Shown here: piece after piece, positions 8,424 through 17,283 of the stretch
How the letters are laid out: each line of letters begins with the position of its first letter
How positions within the stretch are numbered: the first letter of the stretch is position 1
From: Nocardioides lacusdianchii
Lineage (GTDB): Bacteria > Actinomycetota > Actinomycetes > Propionibacteriales > Nocardioidaceae
Assembly (NCBI RefSeq): GCF_020102855.1
Contig: NZ_JADHZD010000012.1
Location: forward strand, 57,449-121,448
Length of the DNA stretch: 64,000 bases
Direction: 5' to 3'
Notes under the pieces: model-generated
Database searches by the model: none
The model's input: the letters and a program-made list of their open reading frames with translations, nothing else
Told to the model about the DNA's origin: nothing
Made by a program: the position numbers and the translations under genes

Positions 8424-8501
8424 TGGTGGTCCGGACGATGGAGGTGGAGCTCCATCCGGAGACGGATCCGGCGGGGCAGGATGCCGCCTAGCGTGGCAGG
8501 C

Positions 8502-9176
8502 ATGTTGATCGCCGAAGAGCTCTTCCTCCTCCTGCGCCGCGACGACGGCACGCCCGAGGCCTGGTCGGCCCAGCGCGGTTACGGCATCGCGGCGGCCGCC
8601 ATCACCGATCTCGCGCTCGCCGGGCACGTGACGCTCAGCGATGACAGAGACCCGCGCGTGTCGGTGCTGCGACCGGGGCCCGTGGGCCACCCGGCACTGG
8701 ATGCCGCGATGGCGCGCCTCGAGGCCGGTGAGGGGAAGAAGCTCTCCTCGCTGGTCGCCGACCGTCAGGTCGCCGTCGAGCAGCAGGTGGCAGCCGCCCT
8801 GACCGCCGACGGGATCGTCCGCACGGAGGAGAAGAGGGTGCTCGGACTGGTGCCGGCGAAGTACCCGGTGCTCGACCCGGGGCCCGAGCGCCGCGTGCGC
8901 GAGCACCTGCGCGCCGCCCTGGCGGGCAGCACCCCGCGCACCGAGGACGCGACCCTGCTGGCGATCCTCCAGGCCCTGGGTGTGGCCCCCAAGGTCCTGG
9001 CGCAGGAGAAGGGCACGCTCGGTCGCCGCGACCTCGAGCAGCGCATCAAGGAGATCTCGGCCGAGGTCGAGGCCGGTGACGCCGTCTCCAGGGCGGTGCC
9101 CACGATGAACTCGGCGATCCCCGTCGTCACCTCCGACGGTGGTGGGGACGGCGGCGACGGCGGAGGCGGCGACTGA
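8502..9176 (+). CDS. GPP34 family phosphoprotein, copy 2
   Basis: 224 residues, closely similar to the preceding gene (same MLIAEELFLLLRRDDG start; RGYGIAAAAITDLALAGHVTL; VGHPALDAAMARLEAG; LLAILQALGVAPKVLAQEKG). It differs at the C-terminus, which ends in a Gly/Asp-rich tail ([13 protein letters not shown]) instead of the hydrophobic end of copy 1. That suggests one copy has changed how it associates with membrane. The upstream 40 bp is nearly identical to that of copy 1, so both should have similar translation initiation. Confidence 0.9.
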   Translation: MLIAEELFLLLRRDDGTPEAWSAQRGYGIAAAAITDLALAGHVTLSDDRDPRVSVLRPGPVGHPALDAAMARLEAGEGKKLSSLVADRQVAVEQQVAAALTADGIVRTEEKRVLGLVPAKYPVLDPGPERRVREHLRAALAGSTPRTEDATLLAILQALGVAPKVLAQEKGTLGRRDLEQRIKEISAEVEAGDAVSRAVPTMNSAIPVVTSDGGGDGGDGGGGD

Positions 9177-9194
9177 CGGTCGCGGGAGTGGCGG

Positions 9195-10196
9195 TCAGCC
9201 CGACGCCGGCCGGCCGGTCAGGACGCGTACGGCGAAGTCGGTGGTGAAGTCGTTGTCGAGGAAGCCGACCACCCGGGTCACCCGGTCCAGGTCGAGCGGC
9301 AGCAACCCTCGGGAGCCCGGCACGTCGGGGGTCAGCCCGAGGTCGAGGTCGTCGCGGCCCGACATCATCCGCACGTTGAAGTCGTAGCGCTCCCGCGCGC
9401 CCTCGGCCCGGAGGCGGCGTACGACGGTGGCGCCGACGCGGCGACCGCCGGTCTCGGCGGCCCAGTCGTCGAGGGCCTCGAGCAGCGCCCGGCCGTCGTT
9501 GTGGTCGATGTCGGCCCACGCGGCGTCCATCGAACCGGCGACGTCCAGGAGGATCGCGGCGGTCTTCTCCCCGATGCCCTGCACGCCGGGCAGGTTGTCG
9601 CTGGAGTCGCCGCGCAGGGCGGCGAAGGCGAGGTAGTTGGCCGGGCGGACGGCGTACATGTCGAAGAGGCGCGCGGGGTTGAGCATCGGGGACCCGTGGA
9701 TCCCGCCGTCGATGAGCCGGAGCACCCGCGTGTGCGCGCTGATGTGGGCGAAGGCGTCACGGTCGGAGGTGATGATCACGCAGTTCCACCCGTTGCGCTC
9801 GGCCCACGTGGCGCCGGAGGCGTTGACGTCGTCGGCCTCCAGCCCGGGCGGGGTCACGGTGGCCAGCCCGAGGGCGTCGAGCAGCGCACCGGCGCGGTCG
9901 AGCTGGTCGACGAGCTCGGGGTCCTTCTGCGCGCGCCCGGCCTTGTAGTCGGGGTAGGCGTCACGCCGCACCGACCCGGTCCGGTCGTCGAGGCCGAAGA
10001 CGATCGCGTCGGGCGCCATCGTGTCGATCGACTCCAGGATCTGGCGCAGCATCCCCTGCAGCGCCCAGATCGGACGGCCCTGCCGGTCACGCAGCCCGGT
10101 GTGGGCGCGCGCGTGGTGATTGCGGTGCAGCAGCGACGGCGCGTCGACGACCAGCAGCAGGCGGCGGGCGCGGGGGTCGGGGGTGCTGGGAGCCAT
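9195..10196 (-). CDS. 5'-3' exonuclease / flap endonuclease-like protein
   Basis: A 333-residue protein homologous to the 5' nuclease domain of DNA polymerase I. It shows RRLLLVVDAPSLLHRNHHA (first metal Asp), IVFGLDDRTGSVRRDAYPDYKAGR, PGLEADDVNASGA (paired Asp), VIITSDRDAF (SDRD), and the helix-hairpin-helix LRGDSSDNLPGVQGIGEKTA. All expected acidic metal ligands are present. It acts on 5' ends and flaps in replication and repair. A stand-alone form beside polA is common in actinomycetes. The ATG at 10196 is chosen because the family N-terminus begins a few residues later. Confidence 0.9.
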   Translation of the reverse strand: MAPSTPDPRARRLLLVVDAPSLLHRNHHARAHTGLRDRQGRPIWALQGMLRQILESIDTMAPDAIVFGLDDRTGSVRRDAYPDYKAGRAQKDPELVDQLDRAGALLDALGLATVTPPGLEADDVNASGATWAERNGWNCVIITSDRDAFAHISAHTRVLRLIDGGIHGSPMLNPARLFDMYAVRPANYLAFAALRGDSSDNLPGVQGIGEKTAAILLDVAGSMDAAWADIDHNDGRALLEALDDWAAETGGRRVGATVVRRLRAEGARERYDFNVRMMSGRDDLDLGLTPDVPGSRGLLPLDLDRVTRVVGFLDNDFTTDFAVRVLTGRPASG

Positions 10197-10237
10197 GGTG
10201 ATCGGCGCCAGCCTAGACGGCCCGGGCGCAGCCGCGA

Positions 10238-10927
10238 TCAGGCGCCGAGGCCCTCGAGGTAGGAGGCGAAGCCGAGCGGCGCCCGGACCGTACGCCGTCC
10301 CGACGTCGACACGTCGATGGCACCCGTGGCGACCCAGTCGAGCGAGGCGCGTCGCATCGCCTCGACGAGCTCGACGTCCTCGTGGACCGGGAGCGGGGCG
10401 AACCCGCCGACGTGGTGGTAGGCCTCGAGGGAGAAGCCGAGGTTGGCACCGTGGACGTGCTCGTGCCCGTCGGAGAGCGTGTGGCGGGCGTGCCAGGCGG
10501 CCAGCACGTCGGGGGACAGGTCGACCGGGCGTGGGCTGACCGTCCCCACCACGAGGTCGTGCCCCTCCGCGGCCAGGCGCACCTGCGTGAGCAACCAGTG
10601 CGGCGGCACCACGCTGTCGGCGTCCGTGCTGGCGATCCAGAGCCTGCTGCGGTCCCCGGCCCAGTCGGCGGCCGTCTCGACCCCGAGCGCACGCGCAGCG
10701 CCGACGTTGCCGGCGCGGCTCGTGACCGCTCGGACGCCGTGTCGGGCCACCACGCCGGCGGTGTCGTCGCGGCACACGTCGAGCACGACGAACACCTCGG
10801 TGCGCACGGTCGGGTGCTGGGCGCGCAGCACCTCGCGGGCGACGCGTACGGACTCGAGGCAGGCGGGGAGCAGCGCCTCCTCGTCGCGCGCGGGGATGAC
10901 GACGGCGACCGCCGACGGCGTTCTCAC
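10238..10927 (-). CDS. Glycosyltransferase family 2 protein
   Basis: 229 residues starting at a GTG at 10927 that overlaps the upstream gene's TGA as GTGA. Family 2 features are AVAVVIPARDEEALLPACLE (nucleotide-binding loop), VFVVLDVCRDDTAGV, LWIASTDADSVVPPHWL (DxD-like DAD) and an acceptor-side VHEDVELVEAMRRAS. It has no membrane helices. It is the last gene of a four-gene run with katE, an acyl-CoA-dehydrogenase-like gene and a PIG-L/methyltransferase fusion. Together they look like a small-molecule or glycolipid modification cassette. Donor and acceptor are unknown. Confidence 0.85.
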   Translation of the reverse strand: MRTPSAVAVVIPARDEEALLPACLESVRVAREVLRAQHPTVRTEVFVVLDVCRDDTAGVVARHGVRAVTSRAGNVGAARALGVETAADWAGDRSRLWIASTDADSVVPPHWLLTQVRLAAEGHDLVVGTVSPRPVDLSPDVLAAWHARHTLSDGHEHVHGANLGFSLEAYHHVGGFAPLPVHEDVELVEAMRRASLDWVATGAIDVSTSGRRTVRAPLGFASYLEGLGA

Positions 10928-12240
10928 GAGGGCCGCCCGAGCACCAGCAGGTCGAAGTCGCGCTCGTGGTGCTCGACCAGCACGGGCGCACCGGTGGCGA
11001 GGAAGGCGTCGTGGACCGCGGGACCGGCCAGCGGCCACCCGGCGGGCTGGTGGCGCCAGTGGCACAGCACGAGGTGCCCGTCCTCCGACATGGTCGAGAG
11101 GGCGAGCCCGACCACCTCGTCGAGCTGTCGCGGACTGAGGAAGTAGCCGACCTCGGAGATCGAGACGAGGTCGTGCCGGCCCTCGGGCCACTGCTCGGGC
11201 ACCCGTGCCCGGTGGACCTCGAGGTGAGCGAACCCGGCCGTACGCCGACGTGCGAGGTCGATCGCGGCCTCGCTGTCGTCGATGGCCAGCACCCGGTCGC
11301 AGCGGTCGGCCAGGTCGACGGCCAGCGCCCCGACCGAGCAGCCGACCTCGAGGGCGCTGCGGTAGCGCTCGCGCGGCAGGCTGGCCAGCGTCAGCGCCCG
11401 CTTGCGCCGCTCGTAGGCGGACTCCACCTGCCACGGGTCCGGGCGGTCGCGGTGGACCTGGTCCAGGGCGTCGTCCTCGACCGGCTCGTCGAGCAGCAGG
11501 AACACCTCCCCGTCGCGGTCGAAGTGCGCCAGCAGGTCCGGCCCCAGCAGCACCTCGTCGCCGGGTGCCGGGGACAGCGGCCGCACCTGGCTGGCGTGCG
11601 CGGCGACGGCTGTGCGCTTGGCGGCGCGACCAGCCTCGTCGAGCTCCAGCCGGGCGGCACGGTCCCACGGCACGTCGTCGGGGGAGCCCCAGTGCCAGAG
11701 CCAGACGGGGTACTCGACCAGCAGCGCATCGGTGCGTACGGCGGCGACCGCGGCCGCACGACCGACCGCCTCGTGGTCGGGGTGGCCGTCGCCGCGCCAC
11801 GGGGCGCAGAGCACCACCTCGTCGCCCCGGGTGCCGACCTCCTCCACCAGCGCTGCCACCAGCGCGTCCGTGTGTGCGGCGACGTCGCCGTCGGGGAGGT
11901 CGAGGCACGCCACTGTCGCGTCGGGGGCGAGGCCGGCGATCGCCTCGCGAAGCTCGCGGCGGCGTAGGTCGGCGAGCCGGGCGGGCGGGTGCGTGGGGGA
12001 GTCGGGGTGCGACCCCTCGCCCGCGGTGGCCGTCACGACGGTGACCTCCCACCCGGCGCGTGCGGCCGCGCGGACCAGGCCGGCCGCTCCGAGGGTCTCG
12101 TCGTCGGGGTGAGCGCCGACGACGACCAGACGGGCACGCGAGTCCGGGAGGTGCAGGGCCGGGAGGGCCTCGATCGACGGCGTCCACGCGGCGGCGGGCG
12201 TGCCGGCCCGGTCGTGGCGGAAGGCGGGCTCGCTCACCAC
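10924..12240 (-). CDS. PIG-L family deacetylase fused to a class I SAM-dependent methyltransferase
   Basis: 438 residues in two domains. Residues about 35-210 are a PIG-L/LmbE deacetylase: LVVVGAHPDDETLGAAGLV (zinc-binding AHPDDE) and APWRGDGHPDHEAVGRA (HPDH). Residues about 270-438 form a NodS-like methyltransferase with AYERRKRALTLASLP, SALEVGCSVGALAVDLA (SAM motif I) and RHDLVSISEVGYFLS. PIG-L enzymes remove N-acetyl from GlcNAc-type substrates. The fusion suggests sequential N-deacetylation and methylation of one sugar or small molecule, the adjacent glycosyltransferase being a plausible partner. It overlaps that gene by 4 bp, and its start at 12240 overlaps the acyl-CoA-dehydrogenase-like gene by 7 bp. 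Confidence 0.9.
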   Translation of the reverse strand: MVSEPAFRHDRAGTPAAAWTPSIEALPALHLPDSRARLVVVGAHPDDETLGAAGLVRAAARAGWEVTVVTATAGEGSHPDSPTHPPARLADLRRRELREAIAGLAPDATVACLDLPDGDVAAHTDALVAALVEEVGTRGDEVVLCAPWRGDGHPDHEAVGRAAAVAAVRTDALLVEYPVWLWHWGSPDDVPWDRAARLELDEAGRAAKRTAVAAHASQVRPLSPAPGDEVLLGPDLLAHFDRDGEVFLLLDEPVEDDALDQVHRDRPDPWQVESAYERRKRALTLASLPRERYRSALEVGCSVGALAVDLADRCDRVLAIDDSEAAIDLARRRTAGFAHLEVHRARVPEQWPEGRHDLVSISEVGYFLSPRQLDEVVGLALSTMSEDGHLVLCHWRHQPAGWPLAGPAVHDAFLATGAPVLVEHHERDFDLLVLGRPS

Positions 12241-13268
12241 CCGGACGGCTCCGACCGCAGGAGCGCCTCGCCGAGGGCGGCCTGGTCACGCTCGGCGTGC
12301 CACTGGCGCAGGTAGAGCTCGAGGTCGGCCACGCGCCGGGCGTGCTCGTCGTCGGTGGCGAGCGGTCCCGGCCCGAGCCCGTGGGCGGCGCGGCGGAGCA
12401 CGTCCTCAGCGGCGAGCGCCACGACCTCGCGCACCCGCAGGGCGGCACGCCAACCGTCCGCGCCGCCGAGCGTCCCCGCGTCGACGGCGTGGGCCGCATT
12501 CTCGAGCACGCAGCGCGCCGCGTGCAGCTGGGCATCGACGGCACCGAGGTGCATGAGCGCCACCTGGTCGGGCGGCCGGCTCGCGGAGGCAGAGAGCATT
12601 CGACGCGCGATCCCGACGGCACCGCCGAACCACACGGCGGCCACTCCGATGCCACCCCAGGCGAAGCCCGGCCGCTCGAGGTACCACCCCGGTGCCCCGA
12701 CCGCCCGGGCCGCGGCGCCGGAGAAGTCCAGGGGACCCGAGTCGACAGCGACGAGGCCACGGGCGACCCACTTGCCGGGCACGGGGGTGACCGCGTCCTG
12801 CGTGAGGTCGACGGCGAAGAGCTGGCGCTCCTCACCCACCCACGCGCTGACCAGCGCGTGGTCCAGCACGCCCCCGAGCGAGCACCAGTGCTTGCGCCCG
12901 GTGAGGACGTACGCCGTCCCGTCGGGCTCGGCGCGCAGCGGCTCGCCGGGGCCCTCGGCCGCGAAGACGCCCCAGGTGCCGGGCGGCGCGGTCTCGCACG
13001 CCTGGTCGAGGATCGCGAGTGCGTCGAGGTGCGGCTCGAGGGTGCGCGCGACGGTCAGGTCGGCCGCCGCGACGCTCGCCAGCGCCGACCACACGTGCGC
13101 GGTGCGCCCGGTGCCGGGTGTGGGCAAGCGCGCGCCCAGGTCACCGGCGAGGGCGAGGGCGGCGGTCACGTCGCCCGCCGCCCCCGCTGCCCCGGCGGCA
13201 GCCTCGGTGAGCTCGTCCCGCTCGGCCCCGGTCGGGGAGCCGAGCGGCACCGGGCCCGGCTCAGGCAC
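12234..13268 (-). CDS. Acyl-CoA dehydrogenase-like flavoprotein
   Basis: 344 residues from a GTG at 13268 that overlaps the katE stop by 8 bp. Acyl-CoA-dehydrogenase fold features are [18 protein letters not shown] and [23 protein letters not shown] in the middle domain, and a C-terminal helical domain with [16 protein letters not shown] and [16 protein letters not shown]. It is shorter than true acyl-CoA dehydrogenases (about 380 residues), and I could not identify the catalytic Glu. It may oxidise or hydroxylate a non-CoA substrate or lack activity. Coupling to the PIG-L/methyltransferase gene suggests one pathway. Confidence 0.75.
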   Translation of the reverse strand: MPEPGPVPLGSPTGAERDELTEAAAGAAGAAGDVTAALALAGDLGARLPTPGTGRTAHVWSALASVAAADLTVARTLEPHLDALAILDQACETAPPGTWGVFAAEGPGEPLRAEPDGTAYVLTGRKHWCSLGGVLDHALVSAWVGEERQLFAVDLTQDAVTPVPGKWVARGLVAVDSGPLDFSGAAARAVGAPGWYLERPGFAWGGIGVAAVWFGGAVGIARRMLSASASRPPDQVALMHLGAVDAQLHAARCVLENAAHAVDAGTLGGADGWRAALRVREVVALAAEDVLRRAAHGLGPGPLATDDEHARRVADLELYLRQWHAERDQAALGEALLRSEPSGW

Positions 13269-15336
13269 GGACGTCGCGGTCCCAGTGCCTCAACGAGGCA
13301 CAGCGGGTGACGAAGACGGCCGCGTCGTCGGCGGAGGCGAGGTCGAGGAAGCCCTCGTCCGGCTCCACGCCCGCTGCCGTGAGCAGCGCCGTGGCGCCGG
13401 CGCCGAGCCCGACCAGCTTGTGGTGGGCGAAGGCGTCGCTGACGAAGTCCTTCGCGCTGGCACGGCGGGCCAGTGCGTCGGCACCCTCGGACGACGGCAG
13501 CAGGGCCACCGCGTCGAAGAGCACCGACGGGCCGCCGTCGATCGCGTGGTCCGGCGTCAGCGTGCCGCCGCCCTTGAGCTTCACCGGGCCGATCGCCGGG
13601 GCGACGTACTCGACGACCGCGCCGGCGTCCTCGAACGCCGAGGCGACCGCCTTCACCACCGCCTTGTCGCTGCCGTCGGTCACCAGCACGCCGAGCTTGC
13701 GACCGGCGAAGGACTCCGGTCCGTTGAGCAGGATGCTCAGCGCGGGCGACTCCGGCAGGTCGGTGCGCGTCGGCACCGCGGCCTCTGCCGCCTCGGGGAG
13801 CGGCATCGCGAGCGTGTCGGCGACCGCCCCGGCGAGGTCCTCGTGGACGTTGCGGAGGTTGCCCAGCATCCGGGTGCGGATCTTCGGGTCCTCGACCTTG
13901 CCGAGCTCGAAGGCGAAGGCGGCCACGATGTGCTCGCGCTCCACCTCGGTCTGGCTCAGGAAGAACTGGCGCGCCTGGCTGTAGTGGTCGGCGAACGACT
14001 CCGCGCGCAGTCGGCGGGTCGGCCCGGCCTCCTGGCGCATGACGCTCTGGTAGCCCTGGACCACGTCGGCGCGCGGTCCGCGGTCGTCGCCGGCCAGCGA
14101 GTTGGGCTCGTAGTTGCCGCGCCCCTCCTGCAGGGAGGTCTGCATGTGGCCGTCGCGCTGGAAGTGCGCCACCGGGCAGCGCGGGGCGTTGACCGGCAGC
14201 TGGGTGAAGTTGGTGCTGCCCAGGCGCTTGAGCTGGGTGTCGAGGTAGGAGAAGTTGCGGCCCTGGAGCAGCGGGTCGTTGCTGAAGTCGATGCCCGGGA
14301 TCACGTTGTGGGTGCCGAAGGCGACCTGCTCGTTCTCGGCGAACATGTTGACGACGTTGCGGTCGAGGGTGAGCCGCGCGATGACGCGCACCGGCAGCAC
14401 CTCCTCGGGGATGATCTTGGTCGCGTCGAGGACGTCGAAGTCGAACTCCTCGGCGAAGGCCTCGTCGAAGATCTGGACACCGAGGTCCCACTGCGGCAGG
14501 TCGCCGCTCTCGATCGCAGCGTGGAGGTCACGACGGTGGAAGTCGGGGTCGGCGCCGTTGATCTTGAGTGCCTCGTTCCACACCACCGACTGCATGCCCT
14601 GGCGCGGCTTCCAGTGGAACTTCACGAAGGTCGAGTCGCCCTCGGCGTTGACGAAGCGGTAGGTGTGGACGCCGAAGCCCTCCATGAAGCGGAACGAGCG
14701 CGGGATCGCGCGGTCGCTCATCGCCCACAGCAGCATGTGCGTCGACTCCGGCATCAGCGACACGAAGTCCCAGAAGGTGTCGTGGGCCGAGGCGGCCTGG
14801 GGCCAGCCGCGGTCCTGCTCCTCCTTGACCGCGTGGACGAGGTCGGGGAACTTCATCGCGTCCTGGATGAAGAAGACCGGGACGTTGTTGCCGACGATGT
14901 CCCAGTTGCCGTCCTCGGTGTACATCTTCACCGCGAAGCCCCGCACGTCGCGCGCCAGGTCGGGGGAGCCGAGGTTGCCGGCGACGGTGGAGAACCGGAC
15001 GAACGCTTCGGTCTTCTTGCCCTTCTTCGCGAACGGCGCCGCCCGGGTGAGGTCGGGGATCGCGTCGAGGCACTCGAGCGTCGCGTGGGCGCTGTAGCCG
15101 CGGGCGTGCACGACCCGCTCCGGGATGCGCTCGTGGTCGAAGTGGAACATCTTGTCGCGGAAGGCGAAGTCCTCGAGCAGAGTCGGCCCGCGGTCGCCGA
15201 CCTTGAGCGAGTTCTGCCCGTCGCCCAGGGGCGTGCCGGTCGCGGTCGTCATGCGCTCTCCGCGCTTCACGCCCTGGTGGAGCTCGTCGCCGCTGCCCCT
15301 CTGGTCCGTCGTCGTGCTGGGGCGCTTGTTCGGCAT
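13261..15336 (-). CDS. katE: Large-subunit monofunctional catalase (HPII type)
   Basis: 691 residues, the size of clade 2 catalases. The catalytic His lies in [16 protein letters not shown] (about residue 83), the distal Asn in [11 protein letters not shown], and the heme-ligand Tyr in [17 protein letters not shown]. The C-terminal 150 residues form the flavodoxin-like domain ([20 protein letters not shown]) typical of HPII. It disproportionates hydrogen peroxide in the cytoplasm. The ATG at 15336 is preceded by a GGGAG-containing leader. The stop overlaps the next gene, so katE heads a four-gene operon that is unusual in linking peroxide defence to PIG-L and glycosyl transfer functions. Confidence 0.95.
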   Translation of the reverse strand: MPNKRPSTTTDQRGSGDELHQGVKRGERMTTATGTPLGDGQNSLKVGDRGPTLLEDFAFRDKMFHFDHERIPERVVHARGYSAHATLECLDAIPDLTRAAPFAKKGKKTEAFVRFSTVAGNLGSPDLARDVRGFAVKMYTEDGNWDIVGNNVPVFFIQDAMKFPDLVHAVKEEQDRGWPQAASAHDTFWDFVSLMPESTHMLLWAMSDRAIPRSFRFMEGFGVHTYRFVNAEGDSTFVKFHWKPRQGMQSVVWNEALKINGADPDFHRRDLHAAIESGDLPQWDLGVQIFDEAFAEEFDFDVLDATKIIPEEVLPVRVIARLTLDRNVVNMFAENEQVAFGTHNVIPGIDFSNDPLLQGRNFSYLDTQLKRLGSTNFTQLPVNAPRCPVAHFQRDGHMQTSLQEGRGNYEPNSLAGDDRGPRADVVQGYQSVMRQEAGPTRRLRAESFADHYSQARQFFLSQTEVEREHIVAAFAFELGKVEDPKIRTRMLGNLRNVHEDLAGAVADTLAMPLPEAAEAAVPTRTDLPESPALSILLNGPESFAGRKLGVLVTDGSDKAVVKAVASAFEDAGAVVEYVAPAIGPVKLKGGGTLTPDHAIDGGPSVLFDAVALLPSSEGADALARRASAKDFVSDAFAHHKLVGLGAGATALLTAAGVEPDEGFLDLASADDAAVFVTRCASLRHWDRDVRA

Positions 15337-15473
15337 GTGTCTCCCGGGGTCTGTTCGGGCGCAGGGGTGCGCCCGTCCCTCGACGCTAGGTGCGGCACGC
15401 CGGACCGGTCACCTCCGTTGGGGCGTGAGTACGTTGGGAACCGTCCGAGTCGTGCCGTACGCCAGGAGTCGTC

Positions 15474-15797
15474 TTGATCTTCATCACCGCCAAGTTCGCC
15501 GTCCGTCCCGAGCACGCCGAGGCGTGGCCCGAGATCTCCCGGCCCTTCACCGAGGCCACCCGTGCGGAGCAGGGGTGCCTGTGGTTCGACTGGTCGCGCA
15601 GCCTCGACGACCCGAACGAGTACGTCCTCGTGGAGGCCTTCCGCGACGGCGACGCCGGCGCCGCGCACGTCGGGTCCGCACACTTCAGGGCCGCGCAGGA
15701 CGAGCTGCCGCCGTACCTCGCCGCGACCCCGCGGATCGTCAGCCAGAGCGTGGACCAGGACGACTGGTCCGAGCTGGGCGAGATGCAGGTCGACTGA
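15474..15797 (+). CDS. Putative quinol monooxygenase (ABM domain)
   Basis: 107 residues from a TTG at 15474. That start is fixed by AGGAG at 15464-15468 and by the family's usual first residues, MIFITAKFAVRPEHAEAW. Antibiotic-biosynthesis-monooxygenase (ABM) fold features are TRAEQGCLWFDWSRSLDDPNEYVLVEAFRD and AHVGSAHFRAAQDELPPYLA. Relatives such as YgiN oxidise quinols or degrade heme-like and phenolic compounds as dimers. It is transcribed divergently from katE, which fits a redox role. Confidence 0.85.
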   Translation: MIFITAKFAVRPEHAEAWPEISRPFTEATRAEQGCLWFDWSRSLDDPNEYVLVEAFRDGDAGAAHVGSAHFRAAQDELPPYLAATPRIVSQSVDQDDWSELGEMQVD

Positions 15798-15815
15798 GCC
15801 GGGCGCGACCGGGGC

Positions 15816-16310
15816 TCAGGCCTCGAAGTCGGCCTTCAGCCTCTTCAGCGTGGTGGCGATGTTGCGCCGCTGGAACTGGTGGAAGTGGTGGCCCCGGGTC
15901 GCGACCTTGTCGAAGGCGGCCGCCACCGCGTCGGGCCACCGCCGGTCGTCGGTCCAGGTCTCGGTGACCCGTGTTCCGTCGGCGACGGGCTCGAAGGTGT
16001 AGCTCCACGTGGCGATCCGGCTCCGCACCCGCGGGTTCCGCAGGCCGATCCCGCGGACCTTGAACGCGAACTCGCGACCCGGCTCGGCCGCCGTCACGAC
16101 GCAACGGGTCGACCAGCGCGCCGGGCCGCGCCGGTTGGTGCCGACGAAGGTGTCGCCGACGGTGAGGGGCGTGCCGGGCGCGGGCACCTCGCCGGCGATG
16201 TTCTCCGGGCTCCACCGCGGCATCTGCGACGGGTCCGCCACCCGGGCGTAGATCGCCTCCGCGCTCGCCGGGACGACCGTGCTGTCGCTGACTGTCAGGG
16301 GGCGCGCCAT
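15816..16310 (-). CDS. SRPBCC (START/Bet v1-like) family protein
   Basis: 164 residues: MARPLTVSDSTVVPASAEAI, then YARVADPSQMPRWSPENIAG, VGDTFVGTNRRGPARWSTRC and VADGTRVTETWTDDRRWPD, the standard SRPBCC lipid/ligand-binding layout. The ligand is unknown. It is divergent from the tandem universal stress protein gene, with two DosR-like palindromes in the 88-bp gap between the starts. Confidence 0.8.
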   Translation of the reverse strand: MARPLTVSDSTVVPASAEAIYARVADPSQMPRWSPENIAGEVPAPGTPLTVGDTFVGTNRRGPARWSTRCVVTAAEPGREFAFKVRGIGLRNPRVRSRIATWSYTFEPVADGTRVTETWTDDRRWPDAVAAAFDKVATRGHHFHQFQRRNIATTLKRLKADFEA

Positions 16311-16326
16311 GGCGCCACCCTACGGA

Positions 16327-16363
16327 GGGACCCTTGGTCCCGCCGGTCAGGGACCTAGGCCCC
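16327..16363. promoter_or_regulatory. Two DosR/DevR-like palindromic boxes upstream of the universal stress protein gene
   Basis: Box A is GGGACCCTTGGTCCC (16327-16341) and box B is GGGACCTAGGCCCC (16350-16363, within CAGGGACCTAGGCCCCTG). Both resemble the mycobacterial DosR consensus GGGAC-N4-GTCCC. They lie 36-72 bp before the USP start and 17-53 bp before the divergent SRPBCC start. Related boxes occur at 29493-29507 and 50392-50407. Regulator identity is inferred. Confidence 0.55.
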
Positions 16364-16398
16364 TGACGGTCGTCGCCGGCCGCCGCGAGGCTGGAGCC

Positions 16399-17253
16399 AT
16401 GAGGACGACATTGCCCCTGGTGGTGGCCTACGACGGTTCGCACGACGCCAAGCTCGCGCTGAGGTGGGTGGCGGAGGAGTCGCTGCGCACCGGCGCCCCG
16501 GTCCGCGTGCTCGCGGTCAACGAGCTCCTCTCGCCCACGTGGGGCGGTGTCGGCGGGTCGATCGTGGTGACCGAGACCTACGTCCGCGACTGCTCCGAGC
16601 TGCTGGGCGAGGCGGAGAAGGAGCTCGCCGACCTCGGCGTCACCGACGTCACGACCCAGGAGCGCTCGGGCAACGTGGTCGACGTGATGCTCCACGCCGC
16701 GGACCACGCGTCCGTGCTCGTGGTGGGCAGCCGCGGCCACAGTGCCGCCGGCGAGGCCCTGATGGGCTCGGTGAGCCAGCACCTCGCTCGCCACGCGGCC
16801 TGCCCGGTCGTCGTGGTGCGCGAGCCCCACGACGCCACGTCGCGGCGGATCGTCGTCGGCATCGACGGCTCGGTGACGAGCATGGCAGCGCTCGACTTCG
16901 CCGTACGCCGTGCCGAGGAGACGGGCGAGACCGTCGTGGCCGTCCACGGGTGGCGGGACCACGTCGCTCCTGCCGACGTCTACAGCTCCGAGCCGCGGAT
17001 GATCGAGATCCGGGAGCACGAGCTGCTCCTCGCCGAGAGCCTGGCCGGCATGCGCACCGAGCACCCCGACGTACGCATCGAGCACGAGGCGATCGCGGTG
17101 ACCCCGGAGAAGTGCCTGGTGGACGCCTCGGCCCACGCCTCGCTCGTCGTGGTCGGCTCGCGCGGCCGGGGCTACTTCCGCGGCCTGCTGCTCGGGTCGG
17201 TCAGCCAGGCGGTGCTGCACCGCGCCCAGTGCCCGGTCGCGGTCGTCCGCTGA
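16399..17253 (+). CDS. Universal stress protein with two tandem USP domains
   Basis: 284 residues. Domain 1 begins LPLVVAYDGSHDAKLALRWV and ends with the ATP-binding VVGSRGHSAAGEALMGSVSQ. Domain 2 begins RIVVGIDGSVTSMAALDFAV and ends VVGSRGRGYFRGLLLGSVSQ. Both keep the G-2x-G-9x-G(S/T) nucleotide loop. In mycobacteria, two-domain USPs belong to the DosR hypoxia/NO regulon; the paired palindromes upstream support similar control here. The ATG at 16399 follows GGAG at 16393-16396 closely. Confidence 0.9.
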   Translation: MRTTLPLVVAYDGSHDAKLALRWVAEESLRTGAPVRVLAVNELLSPTWGGVGGSIVVTETYVRDCSELLGEAEKELADLGVTDVTTQERSGNVVDVMLHAADHASVLVVGSRGHSAAGEALMGSVSQHLARHAACPVVVVREPHDATSRRIVVGIDGSVTSMAALDFAVRRAEETGETVVAVHGWRDHVAPADVYSSEPRMIEIREHELLLAESLAGMRTEHPDVRIEHEAIAVTPEKCLVDASAHASLVVVGSRGRGYFRGLLLGSVSQAVLHRAQCPVAVVR

Positions 17254-17283
17254 TCGTGCGGCGTCCCGCGACCGGGAGCCGGC

